A DNA stretch of 64,000 nt. It comes from Flammula alnicola. Its lineage: Eukaryota; Basidiomycota; Agaricomycetes; Agaricales; Strophariaceae. The position numbers and the translations under genes were made by a program. Positions 1 through 10,882 of the stretch are shown here, in pieces. The DNA lies in NCBI GenBank assembly GCA_015499995.1, contig JADNRV010000040.1:248001-312000 (forward strand), in the 5' to 3' direction. Under the pieces are notes generated by a model that was given only the letters and a program-made list of their open reading frames with translations, was not told where the DNA came from and did no database searches. Within the stretch, counting starts at the first letter, position 1. The number at the start of each line of letters is the position of its first letter.

Positions 1-934
1 TTATCGTCTTGCTGCCATGCAGTTTGAATGCGCTTCGTGCTGTAACGAGAGTGACACTTCGTGTGCGCAAATGAGAGCCCAGCTTTCCTTCGGCGATTAG
101 ATAGTCCTTCTCTGGTTGGGTGGCATTGAGCTTGAGTGCTAGGAGATTCCTCCGGAAGTAGTATAGAGAATCTCGGAATCCAGAAGTACGTGCTGCATCG
201 ATAGCAAGCATGTATTGTCTTTGAGGATGTCGATTTGGGAGAACAAACGTCGAAGCCTTGAAACGACGACCTGCATAGACATTTAACGCAATTTTGAAAG
301 ATAAAGCAAAGGGAAATGTACCTCCTAGCAGGTTACCGAACTTGTCTATCTTTTCATCGCCTTTGGGGTCATCCTCGGTGACAAACTCGTCTCCGTCAAT
401 GATATGAACCGCTCCTTGAATCTTCCGGAAAGGCTTTCCTCCACCAAGTGGTGCCTCTTTTTCTACATCAGCATCTCCTTCAACAGGTGTACCATTTCCA
501 CCCTCAATATCCGCATCATTGTCGCCCTCGTTGTCGCCCTCAGCCTCAGTATCGTCCTCGTTCCGTTTCGGCAGCCTGATCAGCAATGAACTTGCCCCTC
601 TCCCGCGACCCCTACCACGACCTCTCCCCCGGCCACGCGCGCGAGGCGTGCCAGTAGTACTCGACGACCCTCTGCCTCTTCCACGCGGGCGACCTCGCGG
701 ACGGGGAGCTGGTGTATCAACAACACTTTCGACTGCATCTTCGGCCTGTTGTTCCGTGACATTTGGGCTGCCCTGGTCTATGTCCATGGCGTTGTCGTCG
801 TCAACCTCTCCTTCATCGTCATCTTCATCCCGTTCCGACTCGACTTCGGGAGTTGGAGTTGCGGCTGCAGAAGCAGTGGCATTATGCGCCGATGGCCGTG
901 GTCGGATGACAATTTTTGGGACTGTAGATGTCAT
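1..934 (-). CDS. RSC7: RSC7/Swp82-type chromatin-remodelling complex subunit, 3' end outside window
   Basis: Probable subunit of the RSC/SWI-SNF nucleosome-remodelling complex (Rsc7/Npl6-Swp82 family), acting in the nucleus. Exons read 934-322 and 270-1; the intron at 271-321 is GT-AG and keeps frame. The first 140 residues are a low-complexity tail: acidic stretches, then an arginine-glycine block (GRGRGRGRGRG) at roughly residues 75-105, suited to nucleic-acid contact. The conserved domain begins near residue 185 (GDEFVTEDDPKGDEKIDKFG), continues across the splice site with RRFKASTFVLPNRHPQRQYM and then LYYFRRNLLALKLN, which is the diagnostic part of the family. The start is the first ATG of the open frame (MTSTVPKIVIRP). 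The C-terminus lies beyond base 1. What is seen: the domain and tail. What is inferred: complex membership. Family assignment is confident; the exact yeast orthologue (Rsc7 or Swp82) is not decided. Confidence 0.88.
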   Translation of the reverse strand, partial: MTSTVPKIVIRPRPSAHNATASAAATPTPEVESERDEDDDEGEVDDDNAMDIDQGSPNVTEQQAEDAVESVVDTPAPRPRGRPRGRGRGSSSTTGTPRARGRGRGRGRGRGRGASSLLIRLPKRNEDDTEAEGDNEGDNDADIEGGNGTPVEGDADVEKEAPLGGGKPFRKIQGAVHIIDGDEFVTEDDPKGDEKIDKFGNLLGGTFPFALSFKIALNVYAGRRFKASTFVLPNRHPQRQYMLAIDAARTSGFRDSLYYFRRNLLALKLNATQPEKDYLIAEGKLGSHLRTRSVTLVTARSAFKLHGSKTI

Positions 935-2274
935 GTCTTCTAGATATACATCGTTAGCGCAACCATTTTAGAAGTTTTTTAAAAATATTAGAGATCAGGA
1001 GCCTACAATCGTATGAATATGTCTTGAATATTTGTTCAAGATAAATGTCGCGTTAATCCAACGTCAATCCAACGTTAATCAACGTGAAGTTCTGAATCGT
1101 TTTGCAGGTTGTCGTCTCTCCAATTATTTGTGAAATGCGGAGAATCTTTTATCTATGTTGATAGACAGTTGATAAGAGAGGCCAAAGAGGAGAACCAGAT
1201 GGGATGTAAGTTCGTGTCTGGTCGACCACTGTCGTTAAACTTTAAAGGAACATGTCCGAAATTAGCGAAATTCAAGAAACACGGCGTGACGGTGAAGTGA
1301 CAGTCACGTGACTGCTGGTTCCTGGGCGCTTCAGCCTAAGTTCGACTTCGGGTTGGCGCTTCGTGTCAATAGATTTTCAGTGCATTACATAAATATTTTA
1401 GACTATGATGTCTCGGCCATAGCCAAGCATGCGCGGGGGAGTTAAGCTAACGGAACCAGTGATATCTAAACGGTTTTCGGAAAATAGAACATACAGTACT
1501 TATGTCCCCAGGTGCCAGGCTGGCGCCGGGTTTTGGCTGGGCTGAGAAACCGCTGGAAATTAAGATGACTGCTATCTACAACCTATTTACTGATGCTAGA
1601 CTGAATTCAGAAAGAGAGATAAGTATTTGGGATTGATTTGTGGCTGATTTACTATTGATGTATACTCAAATTTCGACTGATGAATATTGTGAGTTAAGTT
1701 TCCAGGGATGCGCGTAGATGAGCTCCTTTTAGATATTCTAATATAGAACGTACGCCTTCGTCAGTTGACGACATAGGAATCACAGAATAATAATTGATCA
1801 CGTTGTGCCCTTTCATTGGATATTCTTCGGAAGAGTATTGCTCTCCCTCTTGAAAAACCACTCGGAAGTAGTAAAGTTGACGTCGGCAGTTCTAGGAGAA
1901 CTGGAGGAGCGATCTACATTTAAGTAGGAGAATGATGAATTCTAACTTTAGTCTGAAGTCCTGCCATTTCTTGGACATCAATGTCTTGAAGAGAATTGTT
2001 CGATAGATACCTTAATAGCTGATCATGGGCGCCGTATATTCAGGATTTGAAAAGATCGAGGGAATGAGCATCGAGAATATGATCTGATCAACTGACACTG
2101 AGGATAACACATTAATGTGCGTAAGGGTTTACCGTGGCACACCCTGGGCCACTGTACTTATTCACCGTGGTTGAGGACCTCACTATAAGCATATAAACCC
2201 CTCTAATTTTGATGTTTTTGCAAACAAAAAAAATACGAACGTTTCTTTTTCGAAAGATAAATCAGTCACTTCTA
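935..2274. other. Intergenic stretch, no supported gene
   Basis: Apart from the E-box palindrome, nothing coding could be supported. A 63-codon open frame at 1109-1300 has no recognisable content. The 2140-2210 part is AT-rich and abuts the 3' end of the next minus-strand gene. Confidence 0.6.
1301..1314. promoter_or_regulatory. 14-bp palindrome with E-box core upstream of the RSC7 gene
   Basis: CAGTCACGTGACTG is a perfect palindrome centred on CACGTG, the core bound by bHLH factors (Pho4/Cbf1 class in fungi). It lies about 370 bp upstream of the RSC7-like start and is the only marked motif in that intergenic stretch. Function is inferred from the motif alone. Confidence 0.35.
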
Positions 2275-3153
2275 TTACGATGCATTGTACGGAAGATCAC
2301 CAATATCAACGCTACCTCGAACAACAGCAATTAACGCATCGGCGATCCACTCCTCGCCTTCCCGCCATTCCCGATCACAACTCCACTGTTGGATGAGGCT
2401 AACCGCACGCTCTATTCGGCTGTTGACCTGAAGATCCTCCCAGAGCTGGTTGTCATCTGGGTCGACGTAACCTCCGGACAGGTCAAGTAAATTATAGCCG
2501 ATGAGTTCGGACAGGTCGGACTCTAGGTGGGTGCGGGTAGAGCACTGTCTTGGATAATTCAGCATCATGCGGATGAGGGAGGCGTATACAGCGGACGGTC
2601 GAGGAACAAGGATTTTGGAACAGCGGTAGGATGATGTGAGGTGGAAGGGTGTTTCCTCGGTGAGCTCGGACTGGGCCAGGGAGGAAAACGATAAAGGGTA
2701 GAGAACGAGATGCTGGACCATGAATGGTTCTGTTTCAGGCGTTACTCTGTGGAAGCGACCCGTGGAACGGAAGTCGCCCTCGTATCTGAGGAGGAATGTG
2801 GATGGCGGTGTAAGAGGTAGACCGAGGGATGACAGGATGTCGGAGGCGCCTTCCAGATCATCGTCCGGTACAACATAAGAGAAGTTCTAGGGATAGATGC
2901 TCTAGCGTTTCAAGGGACATTGCTATTTCAATTCTCTCACCTTTACGAGAATGGGAACGTTCATTCTGCGATATAGAACGGCTCGCCACTCAATTAGTTC
3001 AACGCCTGCTCGCTGCAGCGCTTGCAGTGCGATATCAACGATTTCTGCGGGTTCGTGGTCTCGGTCAAGAAGAGGTTTTGTCTTGATATCTCGAGGAAAA
3101 TGGTGTGAAGGAAAATGGGAGAAATTTGGGCTGGATGATAGTGATTGTAGCAT
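2275..3153 (-). CDS. Hypothetical protein, possible degenerate nucleotidyltransferase-fold protein
   Basis: A two-exon gene (3153-2941, 2886-2275; intron 2887-2940 with GTGAGA donor and CTAG acceptor) encoding 274 residues from the chosen start MLQSLSSSP; an in-frame ATG at 3246 would add 31 residues. The N-terminal part (IALQALQRAGVELIEWRAVL, then VPILVK, then a DDDLE acidic cluster after the splice) has the helix, strand and loop order of small nucleotidyltransferase-like proteins common in agaricomycetes, but no clear catalytic GS/DxD signature is visible, so the resemblance may be only structural. The C-terminal 120 residues are rich in Trp, Glu and Leu with no known motif. It lies head-to-head, about 230 bp away, with the MITE-broken nucleotidyltransferase-like gene; a shared origin is possible but not shown. 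I do not recognise a function. Confidence 0.6.
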
Positions 3154-3534
3154 TGTGGTTTGTGGAAGAGTCAGACAGGAGAGGAATGAAACGGGCACGG
3201 AACTTAGTTCTATTGTTACATAATGCAAAATTGAGCATTGCCACAAATTATATTAGGTAATCAATAATGTTATCCCCGAATTGGGACACCGAAAAGGTCC
3301 CGTCGTTAGCCCCTTTGGGTGCTTCAGCGCTTCACCCACGACCGTGACTCGACTCTGACTCGACTCCTCCTCTGGACCCAGGCAATGGCGCACCAGATAT
3401 CAATTACAAGATCCAGAAAGGACCAACTTAAAGCAGCGGTACTTCTCTCTCAGTGTTTACACAAATTGGGCTGTCCACATGCTTATATCGGAGGGTTTGC
3501 CTTTGCTCTACTTGGAAGCGCTCGGCCTACTGAG

Positions 3535-3598
3535 ATAAGCCTATTCGAGCTATAGCTGTGGTTCTAAAACATATGATGGTCCCCGCCCACTTCTTCAC
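3535..3598 (+). other. Candidate AT-AC intron
   Basis: To join GSARPTE to DIDVLIEI in frame, the excised 64 bp must begin ATAAGC and end TTCAC, that is AT-AC termini. No GT-AG pair nearby restores the frame. ATAAG fits the rare U2-type AT-AC donor better than the U12 donor ATATCC. Because the host gene is already broken downstream, decay of an ordinary GT-AG intron is an alternative. Confidence 0.5.
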
Positions 3599-4093
3599 GA
3601 TATAGATGTCCTAATTGAGATCAAAAATATCAATATACAGACAGTACGCTATCAACTCATGGAGTTGAGCGAACAGTTTGCTTCGGCTGGAATCAAGTTG
3701 TACTTCGTGCAAGTATGATCGCATTTTCAACCTTGATTTGTGGCAATTGAAGCTAAGACGGGATGGCCATTCACAGCAACAAGTAGGGGATTTGAAAAAT
3801 GATGAACTTGTTCGTGCGGCCAAGAACAATGTCTTGATCGAGACCTTGCAGGCTGGAACGCTTGGCCTCCCCGTTGTCGCTGAACCCCGGTATTTGATTG
3901 AACAAGAGTCCGGAAGTGAGTGCGCATATCTCGCTGCATTATGCCCGTGCACGTTTGTAACATATATATTCTAGCAATCGCACTCCTTCACCCATCTATT
4001 CTCATCTTAACCAAAATGAAGCGGTGGTATCACAATCACGAGTCCACGCGACCAAAAACCGTACTCAAGAACAAATCTGACCAAAGCGACATT

Positions 4094-4737
4094 AGGGACG
4101 TTCAAAGCTGGGCGCAGCTCGCAGACGCAGCTCGTAGCTCGCATTTGATGGGCTTAGTCAGGTTGCAAATTCAAGTTCCGCTCGGGTTCCCAGGACACCG
4201 GCAACGAGATGTGTTTCCCATCAAACCCTAGATTAGATGTCCCTCATATCTATTCGACTGTTCTAACACCATCCTCGGACCTTTGGCAACATGTTTTTCG
4301 TGTTATGAATGAAAATAGTATGCAAGATTTTAAATGCCAGAAAAATCATTTGAAACGCGACCTTTCCGATGTTAAAATTGACTTTGGAGGAGAACAAGCC
4401 AATGTATTAGTCAGCATTTAAATTTAACGACAGAAAAACAACCAAAACAACTTTATATTCCTCCCGAAATTTTTTTCTGTCTTTATAAATACACCAATAA
4501 CTTTTTAATCCATTTTACGACTTTGAAATTGTGAAATATCTGTAGAAGGGAGGCATACAGATGGTGAAGATAGCTTTTGAGAGTTGTCTAACATCTAATC
4601 TAGGGTTTGATGGGAAACACATCTCGTTGCCGATATCCTGGGAACCTGAGCGGAACTTGAATTTGCAACCTGACTAAGCCCATCAAATGCGAGCTACGAG
4701 CTGCGTCTGCGAGCTGCGCCCAGCTTTGAACGTCCCT
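4094..4737. mobile_element. Non-autonomous inverted-repeat DNA element (MITE) with 147-bp TIRs
   Basis: The two 147 bp ends, 4094-4240 and 4591-4737, are inverted copies with about three mismatches by eye. The outer tips read AGGGACGTTCAAAGC and its complement. The element is bordered by ATT on both sides (4091-4093, 4738-4740), a 3 bp target duplication, so its removal with one ATT restores the host frame. The 350 bp interior is AT-rich with no transposase frame. A 3 bp duplication and TIRs starting with a G run are compatible with the PIF/Harbinger group, but the duplication is not the usual TWA, so superfamily is uncertain. Near-identical arms indicate recent insertion. Confidence 0.9.
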
Positions 4738-4932
4738 ATTGACTTTCTGCTTTACTGGCTTGCGGAGAATGATATGAAGATTGATTTTGAAAAGTATCAA
4801 GGCAAGACCAGAGACGAATTGCTCTGCTACGTTCGCCAGTACCATGACAAGTTTCACGACAATACCGACTTGGTCAAAGTTTTGGACAGTGTAGTCAGAC
4901 CTGATGACTGGGAACTTTTGCTCACTACCTAA

Positions 4933-5668
4933 ATAAAAGTCAAGTACTATAGAAGAATATAGCCTGACTTCTCATAACCGATGTATAACAGGAAGGCGAG
5001 GAAGGCGAGGATTCCACATGTACACCTCATTTGAAGATTCGAACATACAGAATCACACTAAGTGATGGGGTCGGGAAAGCGAATATTTTCATTTGAAGAC
5101 ATTGTTAATGATGAACGACTCGAGAACAACCCCAGCCAGACTTGACCAGAAGCTGAAGCTGCATGCACCTCGACCAAAGGCGCATTTTGCATATACGCGG
5201 CACGACAACTTCAGAGACACCAGCAAAGACGATACTTGAACAGCACCCTCCGTCGTCGTTTGAATTGACGCCAACTAGCGATTCAAATGATGCGTTACGC
5301 GGATTACACCCTCGAGAGCGTTTACTCTGCGGGAGTTGTCAGTATAGCTTGTCTCACGTGGACCGACACAGAAAAATCGTACTGGAACGGGCTCTCATCT
5401 TTCTGCGCTTGCGCCTGAGCCTGCGGGATCTCTTTTTCTTCCACTTCTCTCTCATGTTCTACAAAATGGGGCAATCAGAAAGCGGAAGTATAAATCGAAT
5501 GAATGGCACGGACTGGTTATGATTGTAGAGGAGTTGGGGAAGCGGGGAAGTAGATCGAATTGGATGATGGTTGGTACTGTACAGTTCTTACATAAGTATT
5601 CCCACCCTTACACTTTTTTCTCATTCCCTCTTGTCTGCCTTGTATTCCGAGATTCTCACTTTTTGAAC
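4933..5668. other. Intergenic stretch, no supported gene
   Basis: Short open frames (for example 5163-5522) lack motifs and read as chance. A small direct repeat GGAAGGCGA occurs at about 4991-5008. The last 100 bp before 5669 are pyrimidine-rich, as expected for a leader of the downstream gene. Confidence 0.55.
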
Positions 5669-7131
5669 ATGGCGAAACGAAGGGTTCCGGCTGCTCTCCA
5701 TCGCGAACTGACAGAATATGCCGCACTTTTGCGCGCTTTGCGCGTCAGGGATGCAATGGACCTCACGAAACATCTTACGAGGGCGAACCCTTTCGCTTTG
5801 CCTCCTCAACTGGACGACGATGTTGAACTGAACTCAGATGACGATCTTGACGACGATGAATTGCTAGATGGGTCTCATTCCCATGTGCCCTATCCGCCAT
5901 CTACTATTGCTTCTGAATCCAGACCAGGTACTCCAGTTGCTGGGCCCAGCAATCTGAAATCCACTGTTAGGCCGACGAGCGCTAAAGCGAAGGGAAAACA
6001 GAAAGCCAAGGAACCTGCCGCACCTAAACAACGCCGACGTGACCACTGGACTCGTTGGCCGCTCCCACTGGAAGATGTTCTCAATCCAGAATGGACGCTG
6101 GAAGACGAGGTCGCTGTGATTGTTTCCCAATTGATGAAAATGCGTCCAAGGCCTCCTTTTCCTGTTCCAGTAGCTGGTCCTGATGAAGCAATGGAAGAAG
6201 ACGAAGAGGACCGAGCTTTCACTGTTGCGGACATAGAGTTTGACGAGGAGGACCCGGACCCTCCTTTCTACGTTCCATATATCGTGTCCATAATCGCGAA
6301 CTACCTTTCCACTATATTGGGTCTTCTTGCGTCTTTTACCCCCGCGCGCCCGGCGAGCATGCAGAACCGTATAGAGCCCCTGAACTGGCGCGCGATCATC
6401 GACGTCGTTGTGTCCTGCGGTATTCCCGAGTTCGCCAATGCAAAGTATGTAGCTTCTTTGTCTCGTTATGTCGTAGTTGGTAATCCGTGTTGTAGGGTAG
6501 TGAATAATGTCATTAAACGAATGGAAGCCATTTATGGTCCCTCGGTATCTCCACTTGAGGGCAAGAAAGCTACTAGCTATCGCGGTATGTGATCCTTTAT
6601 GCGATTGACCGAGGGTATGAACTTATGATTATTAAATAGCGGTCGAGAGAATAAAAGAGAAAGAAGCGGCCACAAAAAAGTTTGAAAAGAAGTTCGACGA
6701 AGTGCTTGAGAAATATTGGCAACCTGTCTCTCCACGATCTTTGGACGACCCGAGCCCTACACCCTCATTGCCTTTGAAACGAAAACCCAGCGCGAAGGAA
6801 CGAAAAGATGGTATGATTTTATATCTTGATTCGTTTTATTTTTCCTTGTTGTTTATTTCCCTTATCTGTAGAAGCAGAATTCAGAGTAAGATCGAGATCG
6901 GCGCCTGCAGAGAAGAAGAGAAAGCCTCGAGCTAAAGCACCCTTGAAAGAACCGGAGCAAGAAAGGAATAGTGCGCCTACCGCTGCTACCCAGAACGCCG
7001 AAGCAGGTCCGTCGTCGCGGAAGGGCAAAGGAAAGGAGGAGCAAGCACCAGTGAGACGGAGCGGTAGGGCGAGGAACAACGTCAACTATCGCGAAGTTCT
7101 TCTTGATAATGACATTATCATGGGCGAGTAA
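5669..7131 (+). CDS. Nuclear charged-tail protein, Rrn9-like candidate
   Basis: Four exons (5669-6444, 6496-6584, 6640-6810, 6872-7131) joined by three GT-AG introns of 51-61 bp give about 431 residues. The start MAKRRVPAALHREL is preferred over an upstream in-frame ATG because it follows a pyrimidine-rich leader and begins the conserved-looking helix (LTEYAALLRALRVRDAMDL). Two acidic runs and a lysine-rich KAKGKQKAKE segment flank RRDHWTRWPLPLEDVLNPEW; the WTRWPLP string recalls the Rrn9 domain of the RNA polymerase I upstream activating factor. The C-terminal third is a basic, low-complexity tail with nuclear-localisation-type clusters (KKRKPRAK, RRSGRARNN). If Rrn9-like, it would act at rDNA promoters in the nucleolus. 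The gene structure is solid; the functional name is a tentative family resemblance. Confidence 0.7.
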
Positions 7132-7301
7132 TGGGTTTCACTATGTTGGCATGACGAGCCGCGCGAGGCCTAGGGCCATTATTATTTGCTTTATCTCTTG
7201 TTACAGTACAGATCTATAGCCAGGGACTACTCTAATGAGTATAAGTAAGCTACTAATAATGCATAATAATGCGGGTTCCTATTCGTTTTGTAGTCATAGA
7301 C

Positions 7302-8728
<1,427 letters not shown>

Positions 8729-9382
8729 CGTGGACGATGTTATGTAGAGTGCTGTATTATGTGCAAACTTTCGACATCCTTTAGTCCGAGTCGTTAGAGC
8801 CGCAGCAGCAGCTCGGGCAAGAAAGCCAGACTTGTTCATATCGAGCACCCTTGCTTGTTCTTGTTATGCATTACCTTCCGCCGAGCCGATTCGCCGAGTT
8901 GTTAAATCACGTGGTTAACTGCTATAAATTGGAGATTTTTTTCATGGCAACTCTCACCTGAACCTTCACAGCTGCTGTTTGCGAGCATGCAACAGTAACT
9001 CTTTTTTTGTCCACTTGGAAGAGGGTATGATGCTGAAAGGCAGATAATAGCAGGACTCACTTAAGCCGGAGCATCTTCCAGCATCTGCATCCCTTGCAAT
9101 CCAGCAGCGGAATGGAATTCGCTTGACTATGCAGTCCTTACATCTCTTTTGTTATCTTTTCGTAGATTTCATATTGCAAAATAGAATAACACTTCTCTTG
9201 AAGAACCAACCCTTCATCGCACAAAACAGAAGCTCTCTTTGCTGACATGTCGACGTTGCTTATCCTACGACCCGCCGACTCGATCCGGCAAACTCGCCCG
9301 TGACGGCGGCCAGACGAATTTTCTTTCTTCTGGCATTCGCGCAGTTGCAAGCTATGTATTGCAGAAAGCATGCATATATATT
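8729..9382. other. Intergenic stretch, no supported gene
   Basis: Promoter side of the diphosphate synthase gene and 3' side of the PIH1 gene. A TCACGTGG E-box lies near 8910, within 200 bp of the synthase start. The frame at 9138-9371 has no recognisable content. Confidence 0.55.
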
Positions 9383-10745
9383 CTAGAGGTAAACCACCAC
9401 CGTCCCGCTACCAACCTTCCACTCCGCTTCTGCACCATCTACCTCAAAGTCACGTTCCCGCTTCAATTGCAGCGTGCGCATCGTCTGATCCTCTCTTCGC
9501 TTCTCGCTTTGACGTTCGTCTGCTCCCTCGTCTTTTAGTCTTGTCCCGGAGGCAATTTCTGCGTCGGAGAGCGCCACGTTGATGTCGAGTGTACATCTAT
9601 TCGGGACAGATAGTGTGATTCTACGTGGTTCGATGTAGAGGCTCGAGCGTTGGACAAGGGAATATGTCTATTTGGACATTAGAGGATATGGAGAAGTTCA
9701 ACATAGACAGGAGGAATGGGGTATAAGGCAGACGGAAAAGGTACTTACTACCAACCCAGGAACATGCACTTCAATCCGCAGGCGCCCCACATCGTCTTTC
9801 GTCCAGGACCAGTCAAGAGGAATAGTTGCTGTCCGATCTTCCTCTTTTGAAGCCAGCGTTGTAACATTGGCTTCACCTTTGCCGGTCGTGGAGCTCTCTG
9901 AACTGGCAGCGACATTGTCGTCCGGTCCCGATCTTTCTTGGAGGGCTGATCTTTGTTCAGTAGATTCAGTAAACTGGTTGGGGCTGGTGTTGCTTGAAGA
10001 GGACGGCGCAGCTCCAGGGGTCTCCGGCAGCAAAGGGGTTTCCAGCAGCAAAGAAGCTGGAACCTGCGCAGTGCGCGGCAGCAGCTTGCCCTTGCTAGAA
10101 ATGTTGGGCGTACGGATGTCCCGCGAGAGGACCAAGCCTGTCTGGGCTTCAATTCGTTGGAGGCTGAGTTCTGTTGCATGTGATGTTATATCAGATATGA
10201 CACGTAGATTTCCTTGAGCGAGGAAGAGATTCAGATACAGACCAATGAGGAATAATTTGAATTCTGGGTCGCGCTGGACACGCGACTTGACTGTACTGTT
10301 GTATATGCAATCGAATACCAATGAAGGATTTCCGGCTACACAGAGTATACGAGAGGAAGAGTAACGTCAACATCCGTTCCTCGTGTACGATCTCGTTAAA
10401 AGGGACAAGATGACAAACGGAAAACACACATTTGTCCTTGTCTTCTCTCGCATTCGACACGATCGCAGGGATGTACAACCCATATGAAGTATCGTCTTCT
10501 ACATCTTCGCCCTGTATCGCATGCTGTATCGCTTCCTCGCTTCCTTTGGGAGATGGTGGTGCATTAGGGTCCCAGGCGATGTTCACAAAAACTTTGAGGC
10601 CTTCTGGGACAGGTAGGGGCTTAGCCGCAGGTTGCGATGATGGCGATAGTAAAGCTCCCGCTAGCGTCGACGATTTTATACAGAAGCCAGGTTTGAGCGC
10701 TAGTTTAATAGTGATCAGGGATGATGGTGAAGGTGAGGAAGACAT
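9383..10745 (-). CDS. PIH1-domain protein (R2TP complex type)
   Basis: Likely the PIH1/Nop17-type adaptor that works with Hsp90 and the Rvb AAA+ ATPases in assembling box C/D snoRNPs and polymerases. Exons 10745-10430, 10335-9749 and 9667-9383 (introns 94 and 81 bp) give 395 residues; an ATG six codons upstream (10763) is also possible. PIH1 features: LKPGFCIKSS near residue 20, GLKVFVNIAWDPNAPPSP, then YGLYIPAIVSNAREDKDK joined by splicing to GNPSLVFDCIYNSTVKS and a following helix with FKLFLIGLYLNLF. A serine and proline-rich linker follows, then a C-terminal CS-like beta region (PLDWSWTKDDVGRLRIEVHV, RITLSVPNRCTLDINV, WKVGSGTVVVYL). The domain order matches the family. The 3' neighbour of the diphosphate synthase gene is unrelated in function. 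Confidence 0.87.
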
Positions 10746-10882
10746 TTGGCGCGTTGTGACCATGCATCAGTTCTTGCTTTTTTTGGCGCGATCAACACCA
10801 CAATCCACTCTCAATCCACTCTACGATAATATTTTTATAACGAGCATGAATGTATTCTACAACTTTTACCTCCGCTGAAAAA

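Larger units (their letters stand above)
3385..4932 (+). pseudogene. Nucleotidyltransferase-like gene interrupted by a MITE
   Basis: The reading frame resembles the small MNT-type nucleotidyltransferase-fold proteins of agaricomycetes: AYIGGFAFALLGSARPTE, then DIDVLIEI (the acidic DxD-type metal site), KLYFVQ, NVLIETLQAGTLGLP and LLHPSILILTKMKRWY. Exon pieces are 3385-3534, 3599-3712, 3753-3915, 3975-4093 and 4741-4932. The first intron would be AT-AC (3535-3598), the second is only 40 nt (GTATGA to GAAG), the third is ordinary. Between ATT at 4093 and GAC at 4741 sits a 644 bp inverted-repeat element; read through, it gives a stop at 4229-4231. Past the element the frame resumes exactly (IDFLLYWLAENDMKIDFEKY) and runs to a TAA. 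The ancestral product would be about 245 residues. Family and interruption are clear; whether any transcript splices the element out is unknown. Confidence 0.78.

Noticed and set aside
519..971. 150-codon plus-strand frame rich in Pro/Arg
   Set aside because: It is the antisense of the RSC7-like Arg-Gly tail; the low complexity keeps several frames open.
3713..3752. Frameshift in the nucleotidyltransferase-like gene
   Set aside because: A 40 bp GT-AG intron restores the conserved order KLYFVQ-LRRDG, so splicing is preferred over a frameshift, although 40 bp is short.
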